Shown here: piece after piece, positions 25,746-34,690 of the stretch | How the letters are laid out: every line of letters starts with the position of its first letter | Numbering within the stretch: position 1 is the stretch's first letter | From: Alphaproteobacteria bacterium | Lineage (GTDB): Bacteria; Pseudomonadota; Alphaproteobacteria; Micavibrionales; Micavibrionaceae | Assembly: GCA_016125135.1 (NCBI GenBank) | Contig: WGMJ01000018.1 | Location: 62,001 to 126,000 of the forward strand | Length of the DNA: 64,000 bases | Direction: 5' to 3' | Made by a program: the position numbers and the translations under genes | The notes under the pieces: generated by a model | Told to the model about the DNA's origin: nothing | Databases searched by the model: none | What the model saw: only the letters and a program-made list of their open reading frames with translations

Positions 25746-27112
25746 TTTGGCACACTGACCTCAGGCGCAGGCTCCAGACATATCCTATTGGTATTTATTC
25801 TGTGTTCGAAGATAGATTTAATCGTCGCGAAAGCAGGTGCAGGTAAATCTCTTACATATTTCATCATACGCTCATAAGGAACAAGCATGTCATCTTTTAA
25901 TGCAGGAAACGAAATATTCACAGCATCTACATACAGACGGGCAGCGTCCCCTGCAAGCGGCATATTTTCAAAGCCGTCGCGCTCTATTATCCCTTGGGCA
26001 ATTGCTGCAAAAGTTGCTTTATCCAGTCCGCGATTATTTGCATTCGGCATGCGGGTTATACCTAATTTCGGATCAACGCCTTCGGGAGCCAAATCTTCAA
26101 TCATCCTTGCAACAGGCAGGGCAAACGCAACCTCCCTTATAAAATCAGAGGCAATGATATTGGCAATAACATGCTCTTGCGAGCTTACAGCCGTGGACGC
26201 TCTTTCCGGATCTATTGCCAAAGCCGTTGAATGCCAAACGAATTTAGCCTCATCACCATTTACGAGATTTTGATAGGTCGCCTCATCAAACAATGATAAC
26301 GCCCGCGTATAAAGCCACTTGCGCTGGATTGCCTCAGAGTCAACAGGGTTTTCCGCCACAAAATGTTGTTGCATAAATCTGTCTCCGTAACGTTCATGGT
26401 TAACGCCATGAAAAGCGTTATGGCACACATCGCGAACGCCACTGAAATCGGCACGTGGAACATCTTCAAAATCACCATGGCCGCATTCATGCAATACCAC
26501 AAGCCGGGCCCAATCCACTTGCGTGCCGGATATATCACCAACATTACTTTTCGCAATGCCGGCAATATCACTGATGAGGTCATCGGGGAAAAAATCATCT
26601 GTTGGCGCAATTATAATCGAGATATTCGATCTGGCATCACGTCTGTGTGCATGGAAGTTAGCAGTAGCCATAGCATGCATATTTCCACAAAGCTGGACAA
26701 GCCTGTTCGCATTGCGAACAAGCTCCGCCTCACCACCAAGCATCTGGTTTTGCAGATACTCTCTTAAAACGGGCCTGTCTTCGGTCTCGGCAAAAAAACG
26801 CGTAATAGTATCACGGGCAAATGTCTGCTTATTTTCGTCCGTTGCAGTTAAAGATAAAAGCGGATTCGCTACATTTGAAAGATAGCGCAGCGTAGGGCTG
26901 AATATTTTTTTGTCGATATAAACAAACCTGACATCCGGTATCAGTTGTGCAATATTTTCAAGAAATCCACGTCCCAGAAATTCCTCATGGCCCGCATCAA
27001 TGTCAATTCTATCGCCCGCATATGCATTAGCAGTTCCTGCAAATGGCAGACCGGTGCTGGCAGCAACACCGCCTAGTCCTGTCAATATTCCTCGGCGGCT
27101 GAAACTGCGCAT
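25742..27112 (-). CDS. Tat-exported HExGH putative metallopeptidase, paralogue 4
   Basis: 456 residues. N-terminal twin-arginine signal (SRRGILTG...TANAYA). Zinc site HECGH at 208-212, then a conserved Cys at 230, and E240 in ERYGD as probable third ligand, the gluzincin layout. WARLVVLHECGH matches the other three paralogues, as do the EEFL...F-x-P phrase near residues 43-73, MPLAGDAARLYV and the C-terminal NRICLEP. Its active-site helix has Cys inside the HExxH. Family unnamed; proteolysis is inferred from the motif only. Confidence 0.8.
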   Translation of the reverse strand: MRSFSRRGILTGLGGVAASTGLPFAGTANAYAGDRIDIDAGHEEFLGRGFLENIAQLIPDVRFVYIDKKIFSPTLRYLSNVANPLLSLTATDENKQTFARDTITRFFAETEDRPVLREYLQNQMLGGEAELVRNANRLVQLCGNMHAMATANFHAHRRDARSNISIIIAPTDDFFPDDLISDIAGIAKSNVGDISGTQVDWARLVVLHECGHGDFEDVPRADFSGVRDVCHNAFHGVNHERYGDRFMQQHFVAENPVDSEAIQRKWLYTRALSLFDEATYQNLVNGDEAKFVWHSTALAIDPERASTAVSSQEHVIANIIASDFIREVAFALPVARMIEDLAPEGVDPKLGITRMPNANNRGLDKATFAAIAQGIIERDGFENMPLAGDAARLYVDAVNISFPALKDDMLVPYERMMKYVRDLPAPAFATIKSIFEHRINTNRICLEPAPEVSVPK

Positions 27113-27120
27113 ATATCACC

Positions 27121-28530
27121 CTACTTGTGCGCAAGCGAAGGCGCAACCTCGACCCTGCAAAAATTCTCGGCACGCGACGCCTCACGCACGTAAGCAGCAA
27201 CCGCTTCAATTGTTTGCTGCGGTAAAGCCAACACCTGGGTTTTTATAGTATTGTAGTCAAGTGTATCAACCATATCCGGCTTGAAGTGCCGTACAGCTTC
27301 TACATAAAGAGCTGCAGCATCACGTGCAAGCGTCATCTCGCCAAAGGCATTTCGCTCCAGTAACGCTTCCGCAATAGCCGCAAAAACACTGCGGGGTATG
27401 GTATCCTCACGGCTATGCGCAATTGTTTCACGCGGGTCATCAGGATTAATAGGTACGGGCGGTGGCGGAATCATGATTGTGTCAGGTGTCGTAAATATAA
27501 AATGTCCCGGCCGTCTGAAATCCGGCAGCGGTATGGGCGCATGCGGACCAAACAAACCATTATGATCAAGCACACCATACGCATAGCGGATCATAGAAGA
27601 TGCCGCAGCATTGGCTCCCAGCATCTGGACATTCGTAATCGATTCATCGCCGTGCAATAATTCAAGTGCGGTTGCGTGCAATGTTAATATACCGCCCTCG
27701 CTATATATATTTGTATCCAGATCGCGATTCAGTGAAAGCGCCCGCACAAGCTTCCATGTATAATTAATCGTTTCTGTATTAGCAGGGTCCTCGGCAAAAA
27801 AATTCCGGCGGTCAAAACGGTCTGCTATACGTTCAAATGACAATGCGCCAAGTCTTTCCTCACAAGTTTCCAACCGTGACGCCCCTCCATTAATAGAACC
27901 ACCTTCCAGACTATGCCCAATTTCATGTGTAATAACCTTGCGTGCCCAGTCCCGCGAAGTACCAGGGAACATAAAATCCTGTTGCCCACGCCGCAAACCT
28001 GTTGCACTTGTGAGCACGGCTTGATGATTAAAATCAGCCCCTGGTACATTCAAAATTGTCATTAAGGGTGTATGTGTGGGTTTCCGCATATGGTGATACA
28101 TACCCTGCATCGCGCACATATGCTGCTCCATACAAAACACAATCACCTCCGTTGTATTGGCAAAACCGCGCAAATACTCCCGCAAGCGGGGCCTGTCAGC
28201 CAACTCACGGTCAATCATCCGCCATAATTGCCTGTCAAAATTTCTCTGTTGTGCCGCTGTAGCGCCGGATGAAAGATAAGGGTTCGTTGTCCGCCCCAAA
28301 AACCGCATAACAGGTGCAAAAGTTTGCTTGTCAATAAAAAGAAATTCATTTTGCGGTGTCTGCGCAAGAATTCGGCGTAGATATTCCTCCCCGACGAGCG
28401 CTAGTTGTGAAGGTGAAATTTCGGCAAACCCTTCTTGTGGTAAAGCTATTTGTGCAAAGGCATCATTAGCACCCGCAACAATTGCAGTGGCAGTACTTCC
28501 AAATACAAAAGAACGACGGTCAAGCTTCAT
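27121..28530 (-). CDS. Tat-exported HExGH putative metallopeptidase, paralogue 3
   Basis: 469 residues from the start at 28530 (MKLDRRSFVFG), which overlaps the upstream stop as ATGA; an earlier in-frame ATG at 28581 would bury the twin-arginine motif. Zinc site HEIGH 202-206, conserved Cys 223, E233 and D237 in ERIADRF. It shares FPGTSRDWAR with paralogue 2, so these two are the closest pair. C-terminus ENFCRVEVAP. The stop is 8 nt before paralogue 4. Confidence 0.8.
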   Translation of the reverse strand: MKLDRRSFVFGSTATAIVAGANDAFAQIALPQEGFAEISPSQLALVGEEYLRRILAQTPQNEFLFIDKQTFAPVMRFLGRTTNPYLSSGATAAQQRNFDRQLWRMIDRELADRPRLREYLRGFANTTEVIVFCMEQHMCAMQGMYHHMRKPTHTPLMTILNVPGADFNHQAVLTSATGLRRGQQDFMFPGTSRDWARKVITHEIGHSLEGGSINGGASRLETCEERLGALSFERIADRFDRRNFFAEDPANTETINYTWKLVRALSLNRDLDTNIYSEGGILTLHATALELLHGDESITNVQMLGANAAASSMIRYAYGVLDHNGLFGPHAPIPLPDFRRPGHFIFTTPDTIMIPPPPVPINPDDPRETIAHSREDTIPRSVFAAIAEALLERNAFGEMTLARDAAALYVEAVRHFKPDMVDTLDYNTIKTQVLALPQQTIEAVAAYVREASRAENFCRVEVAPSLAHK

Positions 28531-29990
28531 GATTTTACCGGCATTGGCGGACGTGGCGGCGGCGGCGGCAGAACCGAACAATAGTTTTCCGGTGCAGCAT
28601 CGCGTGCTATCGCCCGCGCCATTTGTTGTATCGTTTCATCCGGCAACCCTCTTGTTTGGGTCCATACTCTACCAAATTCATCATTTATAGCATCTGGCAA
28701 CAGGGTTGTAACCGCGCGCAAGAAACCTAAAACGGCATCACGCGCAACCGGCATCTCATTAAAGGCCCCTTTTTGTACCAATGCCAAAGCAATACCGGCA
28801 AATTCATCAACCGTAATATTGGCCGTCCTTGCGTGTGTAATCATATGTTGTGGCGATTGCGGATTCATTTCCACATGCTCTCGTGGTGGCGGAGGTTGGG
28901 GGATAGGTATATCGAGCGCCCTGAATATTGCTTCCAGAGAGGGGTGCAAAGGTGTGAACACAGGCTCGGGCATTACCCCCATAGTCTCCAAAAGCGAGTG
29001 CGTAGCCCTTACCATTGAAACAGCAGCGGCATTTGCACCATGGCTCAAAACATTGCTGATAAGCTCTTGCTCGCGACGCGCGGGAGCCCAGTCAATCCCT
29101 GTCATATGCGGGTCCCCCAGCCTGCCTTCAAGATACGCATTCGTATCAATGCCGTAATAAAGCCCGAGCGCACGGTATGAAGCCCATGTGTCGTTTACCT
29201 TCTGTGTATTTGTCGGGGTTTCAGCACGGAAGTGAAGGCGCGCAACCCTGTCTCCAATCCTCTCATAGCCAATCTGCTCGAGCCGCCCTTCGCAGTTGGC
29301 AGGAGCACCACGATTTGTTTCTGCCGAACCATTCTCAGTGCTATGCCCTACTTCATGCAAGGCAACAAACCTTGCCCAGTCACGGCTTGTTCCGGGGAAT
29401 ATGATTTCTCGCTGGTTATATGGATACCCCAGTGAATAAGAAAAAAATTCCTGATGGTTAAAACTCGGCGCAGGCAAATTTAGAATCGTCGCATCTATGG
29501 GGTGCTCATGGTCATGCCAATGATGATAACCGCGCATCCTCGCATAAGCACCCTGGGTAATACAAAATTCCAGCAACTGGTTGATATCGGTAAAGGCGTA
29601 TAAATATTCCCGTAACCGCGGCCGGTCTTCCGTTATTTCATTTACAGCTCTCATAACACCCGCAGTAAAAAATTCTTTTTCATACGGTGTAGAGGTTGGG
29701 TTAAGAAAAGGATTATCTCTGCCTCGGAGGAACCTCTCCAAAGGAACAAAAGTGGTATCATCAACAAATATAAAGCCTTTATCTGGCGATATATCTCTTA
29801 AGCCGGCGAGAAATTCTTCACCGTAAAAAGCTTCCTGTATTTTTGAAACATCAACAAAGCTGTTAGGACGATCCGCAGATGGCGCTTCGCGCGGAACAGG
29901 CGTCACCGCCGCTGCCGTTGTGCTTAGTCCAAATGCTGTTGTTGCCAATGCAGCGGTTCCGCCGCCTAAAAGTTGTCGCCTGTTCATCAT
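28527..29990 (-). CDS. Tat-exported HExGH putative metallopeptidase, paralogue 2
   Basis: 487 residues. Twin-arginine signal NRRQLLGGG...TTAAAV. Zinc site HEVGH 212-216, Cys 233, E243 and D247 in ERIGDRV. C-terminus ENYCSVLPPPPPRPP, a proline-rich tail not seen in the others. It has its own likely promoter at 30019-30048 and is followed by paralogue 3 with a 4-nt overlap. The start may be either of two adjacent ATGs (29990 or 29987). Confidence 0.8.
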   Translation of the reverse strand: MMNRRQLLGGGTAALATTAFGLSTTAAAVTPVPREAPSADRPNSFVDVSKIQEAFYGEEFLAGLRDISPDKGFIFVDDTTFVPLERFLRGRDNPFLNPTSTPYEKEFFTAGVMRAVNEITEDRPRLREYLYAFTDINQLLEFCITQGAYARMRGYHHWHDHEHPIDATILNLPAPSFNHQEFFSYSLGYPYNQREIIFPGTSRDWARFVALHEVGHSTENGSAETNRGAPANCEGRLEQIGYERIGDRVARLHFRAETPTNTQKVNDTWASYRALGLYYGIDTNAYLEGRLGDPHMTGIDWAPARREQELISNVLSHGANAAAVSMVRATHSLLETMGVMPEPVFTPLHPSLEAIFRALDIPIPQPPPPREHVEMNPQSPQHMITHARTANITVDEFAGIALALVQKGAFNEMPVARDAVLGFLRAVTTLLPDAINDEFGRVWTQTRGLPDETIQQMARAIARDAAPENYCSVLPPPPPRPPMPVKS

Positions 29991-30018
29991 TTACTCTTTT
30001 TGTTATTTAATTGGCTTT

Positions 30019-30048
30019 ATAGTAGTAAAAAGAGTAAAAAAAGGTCAA
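30019..30048 (-). promoter_or_regulatory. Promoter for paralogues 2-4 and the deaminase gene
   Basis: On the minus strand TTGACC (30048-30043), 18-bp spacer, TACTAT (30024-30019), leaving about 22 nt of leader before the ATG. The T-rich spacer and the preceding GAATT-x-x-CTTGAC resemble the promoter of paralogue 1, as if the promoter was duplicated together with the gene. Confidence 0.55.
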
Positions 30049-30114
30049 GACAATTCATAATTTTAAAATAAAATTACTCATATTGGTAATTTTTAGCTTC
30101 GCATTGCAGTTGAT

Positions 30115-31569
30115 TTAAGGGGTAAAAAAGTCGGAAACCACAACAGGCTCCACTCTACAAAAGTTTCTTTCCGTGGCAGAAGAAGTTATAGCCCTTTTCA
30201 GCGCAATAATTTGATCCTCAGGCAGGTTTCTAGCAGCCTCCTTTATATCGATATAACCCTGCCCCATCTTTGCAATAGCATCAGGTATAAATCTATGTGC
30301 ACCTCTTACAAAAAGTGTAACCAGATCTTTAGCAACAGGCATGTCTGCAAAAGCATTAGAATCTCTCTCAAGTAGCCCCTCAGCAACTGCACAAAAAGTT
30401 TCTATATCCGATATAAGTAAACCACCCGCCGCAATCATTGATTCAGGATTACCGGCTGCATAATCAAAACCAGCAGGAAGAGAGGCGTTTACACCAGCTG
30501 CAGTGGCTAGCCTGTCCTCTGGCGTAAGCATGTTATACTCCGCATAAGCAAAAGCGCCTCTTATCATTGAGGTCGCCATCACATTAAACGCTAAATATTC
30601 CTCGGAAGAAACAGACGTTGCGCTTCTCTCAGGCATCAAAGCCAAAGCTGTTGCATGGGAATGAAAGCGCGAACTCATCCCGCTTGTATAGTCCTCTAAA
30701 TTGGCCTCCCTGTAGAGACTACCTGCACGCGCCATAAGCCAGACGTCCAATACGGCAGCTTGATCAGAAGCCGCAACGAGGTCAAAATTATCGAGCATAA
30801 ACTCATCAGCAAAAATTTCCTGCTCTATAGTCTTAAGCGCATTATTACAGTGCATTTGCAGGGTGGTTTGCTCCAAAACGGGCCCTCCGGATTCCGCATG
30901 GCCAACCTCATGCAGGGTCATAAGTCTGGCATAATCCTTATCACCTCCAGGAATATCCATCATGGCTGCCCTATTCTCAGTATAGGCCCCGCCAAACATT
31001 CTGACTATAAAACGCTTACGATCAAATCCATTCGCCGGCGCTAGAATAATTGATACCCCCCCTCCAAATGAGGTCGCCGCAAAGTTGCCCTCCTCTGCCA
31101 GATCCTGTATATCAAGACATGACTGCATAGTAGATTTTATACCCTCGACCCAATCACTACCTGCTTCAACCAGTTTATTATTAAAGGCTTCAGCCAGTAA
31201 CGGCCGTCCCTGTACAATTTTTTCCAGCTCTGCAATTACCAGCTCTGCTGCTGCCTCTTTTTGCCCATGGGAAGCATCATTGCTTCTAAGGATTTCCATC
31301 ACACCACTATCAGCAAGCGCTTTTAATGGGGCAAAGGTTTTGGGTGTTATAAAAGCAAGGCGTGACCGTGATAACCTGCTACTGATGCCTTGAATAAAGC
31401 CAGCGCCTAAATATTCTTTTTGGTCTTCCGCAATGTCGAGATTGGGCAAGTATGGCTCCTTGCCAATCTTGAACCGCACAGCGCTCACTTCCGCGGCATG
31501 CGCATGCCCAGCATTTGCACCAAACACCGTAGCAGCAGCAGCGCCCAAGAATAGACGTCTATCAATCAT
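30115..31569 (-). CDS. Tat-exported HExGH putative metallopeptidase, paralogue 1
   Basis: 484 residues, the most diverged and promoter-proximal copy. Twin-arginine signal IDRRLFLGAA...GHAHAAEV. Zinc site HEVGH 220-224, Cys 241, E251 and D255 in EIFADEF. The C-terminus ERNFCRVEP keeps the shared end motif. The promoter at 31577-31605 puts transcription start at about the A of the ATG, so this mRNA may be leaderless; no Shine-Dalgarno is visible. Confidence 0.8.
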   Translation of the reverse strand: MIDRRLFLGAAAATVFGANAGHAHAAEVSAVRFKIGKEPYLPNLDIAEDQKEYLGAGFIQGISSRLSRSRLAFITPKTFAPLKALADSGVMEILRSNDASHGQKEAAAELVIAELEKIVQGRPLLAEAFNNKLVEAGSDWVEGIKSTMQSCLDIQDLAEEGNFAATSFGGGVSIILAPANGFDRKRFIVRMFGGAYTENRAAMMDIPGGDKDYARLMTLHEVGHAESGGPVLEQTTLQMHCNNALKTIEQEIFADEFMLDNFDLVAASDQAAVLDVWLMARAGSLYREANLEDYTSGMSSRFHSHATALALMPERSATSVSSEEYLAFNVMATSMIRGAFAYAEYNMLTPEDRLATAAGVNASLPAGFDYAAGNPESMIAAGGLLISDIETFCAVAEGLLERDSNAFADMPVAKDLVTLFVRGAHRFIPDAIAKMGQGYIDIKEAARNLPEDQIIALKRAITSSATERNFCRVEPVVVSDFFTP

Positions 31570-31576
31570 GAGTAAA

Positions 31577-31605
31577 ATATTATGTTAAATATAGAGGAAA
31601 GTCAA
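31577..31605 (-). promoter_or_regulatory. Promoter of the paralogue operon, apparently leaderless
   Basis: Minus strand TTGACT (31605-31600), 17-bp spacer, TAATAT (31582-31577). The ATG of paralogue 1 begins 7 nt after the -10 hexamer. Confidence 0.65.
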
Positions 31606-31618
31606 GAAATTCAATAGC

Positions 31619-32281
31619 TTACCAGCCTATTGGCTGTTTGCCGTTTTCGCTAAGGTATTGATTTGCCTTCACAAAATGCCCGCAGCCCAAAAAACCGCGA
31701 TGCGCCGAGAGGGGTGACGGGTGTGGCGCTGTTAAAACAAGGTGCTTTTTACGGTCAATAAAAGCCCCCTTCTTTTGTGCATAGGCACCCCATAGCATAA
31801 AGACGATATTGCTGTGTTTTTCATTTACCGCACGAATAACTGCATCCGTAAATTCTTCCCATCCTTTGTTCTGGTGCGAGCCTGCTTCGGCACGGCGCAC
31901 GGTGAGTGTTGCATTCAAAAGCAAAACACCTTGCGCGGCCCAATGGGTTAAATCACCACTCTTTGGTCGCTGCTTGCCGCATGAGGCTTCAATTTCTTTG
32001 TAAATATTGACAAGGCTCGGCGGCACATCAACGCCCTCGCGCACCGAGAAACAAAGCCCGTGCGCTTGCCCCTCCCCGTGATATGGGTCCTGTCCGATAA
32101 TAACAACTTTCACATTGTCAAAACCTGTTGTATCAAGCGCGTTAAAAATTTCAACGCCCTTCGGGTATATCACCTTGCCGGCATCTTTTTCAGCCTGCAG
32201 AAATTCTTTCAGGCGCTTCATATAAGGTTTTTCAAATTCGTCCCCTATTTCGTTCAGCCAGCTTTGCTCTAGTTTTATCAT
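31619..32281 (-). CDS. ung: Uracil-DNA glycosylase
   Basis: 220 residues, family 1 UDG that removes uracil from DNA. Catalytic water-activating motif [17 protein letters not shown] and the leucine-intercalation motif [13 protein letters not shown] are both intact. Normal length. A REP-like repeat lies just upstream of its start. Confidence 0.97.
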   Translation of the reverse strand: MIKLEQSWLNEIGDEFEKPYMKRLKEFLQAEKDAGKVIYPKGVEIFNALDTTGFDNVKVVIIGQDPYHGEGQAHGLCFSVREGVDVPPSLVNIYKEIEASCGKQRPKSGDLTHWAAQGVLLLNATLTVRRAEAGSHQNKGWEEFTDAVIRAVNEKHSNIVFMLWGAYAQKKGAFIDRKKHLVLTAPHPSPLSAHRGFLGCGHFVKANQYLSENGKQPIGW

Positions 32282-32301
32282 TTTTTCCTTCTATCATCCG
32301 C

Positions 32302-32366
32302 GTCATTCCCGCGAAAGCGGGAATCTCATGAAATTAACAAAAGATCCTCGCTTCCGCGAGGATAAC
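32302..32366. repeat. REP-like paired palindrome, copy 1
   Basis: Two different palindromes in tandem: ATTCCCGCGAAAGCGGGAAT, then ATCCTCGCTTCCGCGAGGAT after a short spacer, flanked by GTCA. The same pair recurs at 58423-58489, and in reverse order at 45915-45981. Confidence 0.85.
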
Positions 32367-32386
32367 AAATAAGGTAAACATATCGC

Positions 32387-33274
32387 ATGGATAAAAGAGC
32401 GCTTCTATATAACCTTCTCGGTGATTTACCGCCGCGTGACCGCCCCATGCAGGTACGCGTTCTAAGCGTAGAAGACCACGGCACCTACACACTTGAAAAA
32501 CTTGAGATGGATGTAAACGGGCTTGAGCTTGTCCCCGCGGTTTTTATCAAGCCTAAAAATGTAACAGGCAAAATACCTGCCATTCTTTATAACCATCCAC
32601 ACGGCAATAAATATGACCACGGCAAGAAAGAATTTTTTATTGCGCGTAATGACAACCTCTCATGGGCCGACCAGATTATTGGCATGGGCTACGCAGCACT
32701 CTGTATGGACATGTGGTGTTTCGGCGAACGCAACACACGCACCGAACTTGAAACCTTCAAGGAAATGCTATGGAAGGGCCAAAGCCTCTGGGGCATGATG
32801 GTATACGATACGCTGCGCGGTTTTGATTATCTGCTTTCGTGTGATGATATTGATACTAGCCGCATCGGCACACTTGGGCTTTCCATGGGTAGTACAATGG
32901 CATGGTGGGTTGCAGCGCTTGAAACACGTATCAAACTTTGCGCCGATATTTGCTGCCTCAGTGACTTTGAAGAACTGATAAAAACCGATGCCCTGAAATA
33001 TCACGGTATTTATTACTATGTGCCTTCACTTATCAAACATTTTTCAAGCGCGCACATTAATGCCCTTATTGCCCCGCGCGCGCATATTAGTGTGGCGGGG
33101 GACCTTGACCCTCTCACCCCGCCTGCAGGACTCGAGCGGATTGATGAAGCCCTCAAATATGCCTATGCCGATAAGCCCGAACACTGGAAGCTCCTCCGCT
33201 GGGCCGATGTCGGGCACAAGGAAATCCCTGCCATGCGACAAGAAATCATCAGCTTTTTAAAAGAATTCCTATAA
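32387..33274 (+). CDS. Alpha/beta hydrolase (acetyl-xylan esterase/dienelactone hydrolase-like)
   Basis: 295 residues. Nucleophile elbow GLSMGS (Ser), oxyanion-region YNHPHGNKYDHG, late Asp in VAGDLDPLTPP and His in DVGHKEIP complete the triad. The N-terminal small beta domain (about 15-60) precedes the hydrolase core, as in the Xpp/AXE1-like esterases. No signal peptide. Substrate unknown. Confidence 0.87.
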   Translation: MDKRALLYNLLGDLPPRDRPMQVRVLSVEDHGTYTLEKLEMDVNGLELVPAVFIKPKNVTGKIPAILYNHPHGNKYDHGKKEFFIARNDNLSWADQIIGMGYAALCMDMWCFGERNTRTELETFKEMLWKGQSLWGMMVYDTLRGFDYLLSCDDIDTSRIGTLGLSMGSTMAWWVAALETRIKLCADICCLSDFEELIKTDALKYHGIYYYVPSLIKHFSSAHINALIAPRAHISVAGDLDPLTPPAGLERIDEALKYAYADKPEHWKLLRWADVGHKEIPAMRQEIISFLKEFL

Positions 33275-33339
33275 AGCGCTTTCCTTCGCCCTCGAATATT
33301 TGCTAACCTGCAAAAAAATAATTACAGGGACGCATAAAT

Positions 33340-33777
33340 ATGACAGCCACACAAAACGCAAATCAGTTATTTGTTGAATTCGCCACTCTTGGGCCCGAGC
33401 ACGAATATGAGTCTGTTGAAAATTCAGACATTCAGGACCTGAAAATTCCTGATAACGTTGCCTATTTCTGCTTTTGCCAGTTTGTAGACGGCATACCTGT
33501 TCGTGTATCTCCCACTTATTTCTTAACATCTGATCACGGCACACTCACAGAGCTTAAAGAGAGTTTTCCCAGCCTTGTACCGCAAATTGAAGAAAAACAA
33601 GAAGCGGACTCCGATGAAGAAGTAAAATTCATGGTCGTACATTTTCCTGACTCCCCGACCTCCGATATGGTCTGGCCAGTATTTCCGGGGGTCGTGCTTA
33701 TTGACCGCGAAACACGTGATGTTGTTTATTCGTCAATATCCCCCACGGCAACAGCACAGCCTGCTCCCCAGCCCTGA
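33340..33777 (+). CDS. Hypothetical protein
   Basis: 145 residues, acidic, unrecognised, no signal peptide or membrane segment. Contains an aromatic-Cys phrase (VAYFCFCQF) and a Pro/Ala/Gln C-terminal tail. AGGGA lies about 8 nt before the start. Codon use matches its neighbours, so it is likely a real gene. Confidence 0.6.
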   Translation: MTATQNANQLFVEFATLGPEHEYESVENSDIQDLKIPDNVAYFCFCQFVDGIPVRVSPTYFLTSDHGTLTELKESFPSLVPQIEEKQEADSDEEVKFMVVHFPDSPTSDMVWPVFPGVVLIDRETRDVVYSSISPTATAQPAPQP

Positions 33778-33901
33778 ACAAAGCCCGCAATTTTATTTCG
33801 TTTTCATGAAGCCTGTAATTCTTGATTGAATTCAGAGCATTGCAGGCGTATAGGTTGTTATATCAAATGGCGGTTAACGGCCATAGGCGGAGGTTGTAGC
33901 G

Positions 33902-34690
33902 GTGACGGGTGCAAATACCCCTAAACGATTGGTCCCTTTTACGGTCGGCGAATTAATTGCCCAGGCCGAAAGTTTTATTGCCGAAAAAGAAGAAGAGTTA
34001 GGCTATCTTGAGGCAGATCAGCAGCAAGAGGATACTGCGCGCATACAAGAACCTCTGCAAGCAGCATTAGATTACATTGAAGATACCTACGGCAACAAGA
34101 GCGCAAAGCGCGTACAAGAAGGCACATTAAAATTCCTCCGTGAGAAAAAAGATCAAGAAAAGAATCCACTTTCACGTCTCTGGCTGACCCTTATCATTGC
34201 TGATATCTCCAGTTCTACTCCCGCAAGTGAGCGTGCCGAGTGGCTGCGCTGGGAAGAAACACATTCGCACTTCCAAGAAAGATATAATAGAGAAATGGCA
34301 GAGTTTGATCAGGCTTATCTGCATGAAAAAAACCCGTTGCGCAAAATATGGCTGATGGAAGTTCACCTTTTCCGCGGCATCGGCTTTGCCATACTAGGAA
34401 ATCGTGCGCAAGGCTATGCCGGTGAATATGACAGGTTTTGTGGCGGCCTTGGCGGCGGCGATAACCCGCAAAGAGTATATTTCTCCTTTGTTGGCAATAC
34501 ACAAGCCCACATACAAACCCTTGCCGAAAAGCGAGTAGATGATTTAGCTTCATCACGTGGTACTGCACTCTGGCAGCTTGAAACTGCAAAACTTGTCCAC
34601 GCAAAATTATCACGCTTTAATGACCACGCCCGTGAGGTACGCATGCCACTGAAGCTAGAACCGCACGAGTGGATGCCGCATCTTATTTGA
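33902..34690 (+). CDS. Hypothetical helical protein
   Basis: 262 residues, unrecognised. The GTG start at 33902 has GGAGG about 9 nt upstream. Almost entirely helical with an internal similarity: KNPLSRLWLTLIIADI (about 93-108) and KNPLRKIWLMEVHLF (about 149-163), which suggests a duplicated helical unit. No export signal. It ends 8 nt inside the convergent inositol-phosphatase-like gene. Confidence 0.68.
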   Translation: MTGANTPKRLVPFTVGELIAQAESFIAEKEEELGYLEADQQQEDTARIQEPLQAALDYIEDTYGNKSAKRVQEGTLKFLREKKDQEKNPLSRLWLTLIIADISSSTPASERAEWLRWEETHSHFQERYNREMAEFDQAYLHEKNPLRKIWLMEVHLFRGIGFAILGNRAQGYAGEYDRFCGGLGGGDNPQRVYFSFVGNTQAHIQTLAEKRVDDLASSRGTALWQLETAKLVHAKLSRFNDHAREVRMPLKLEPHEWMPHLI

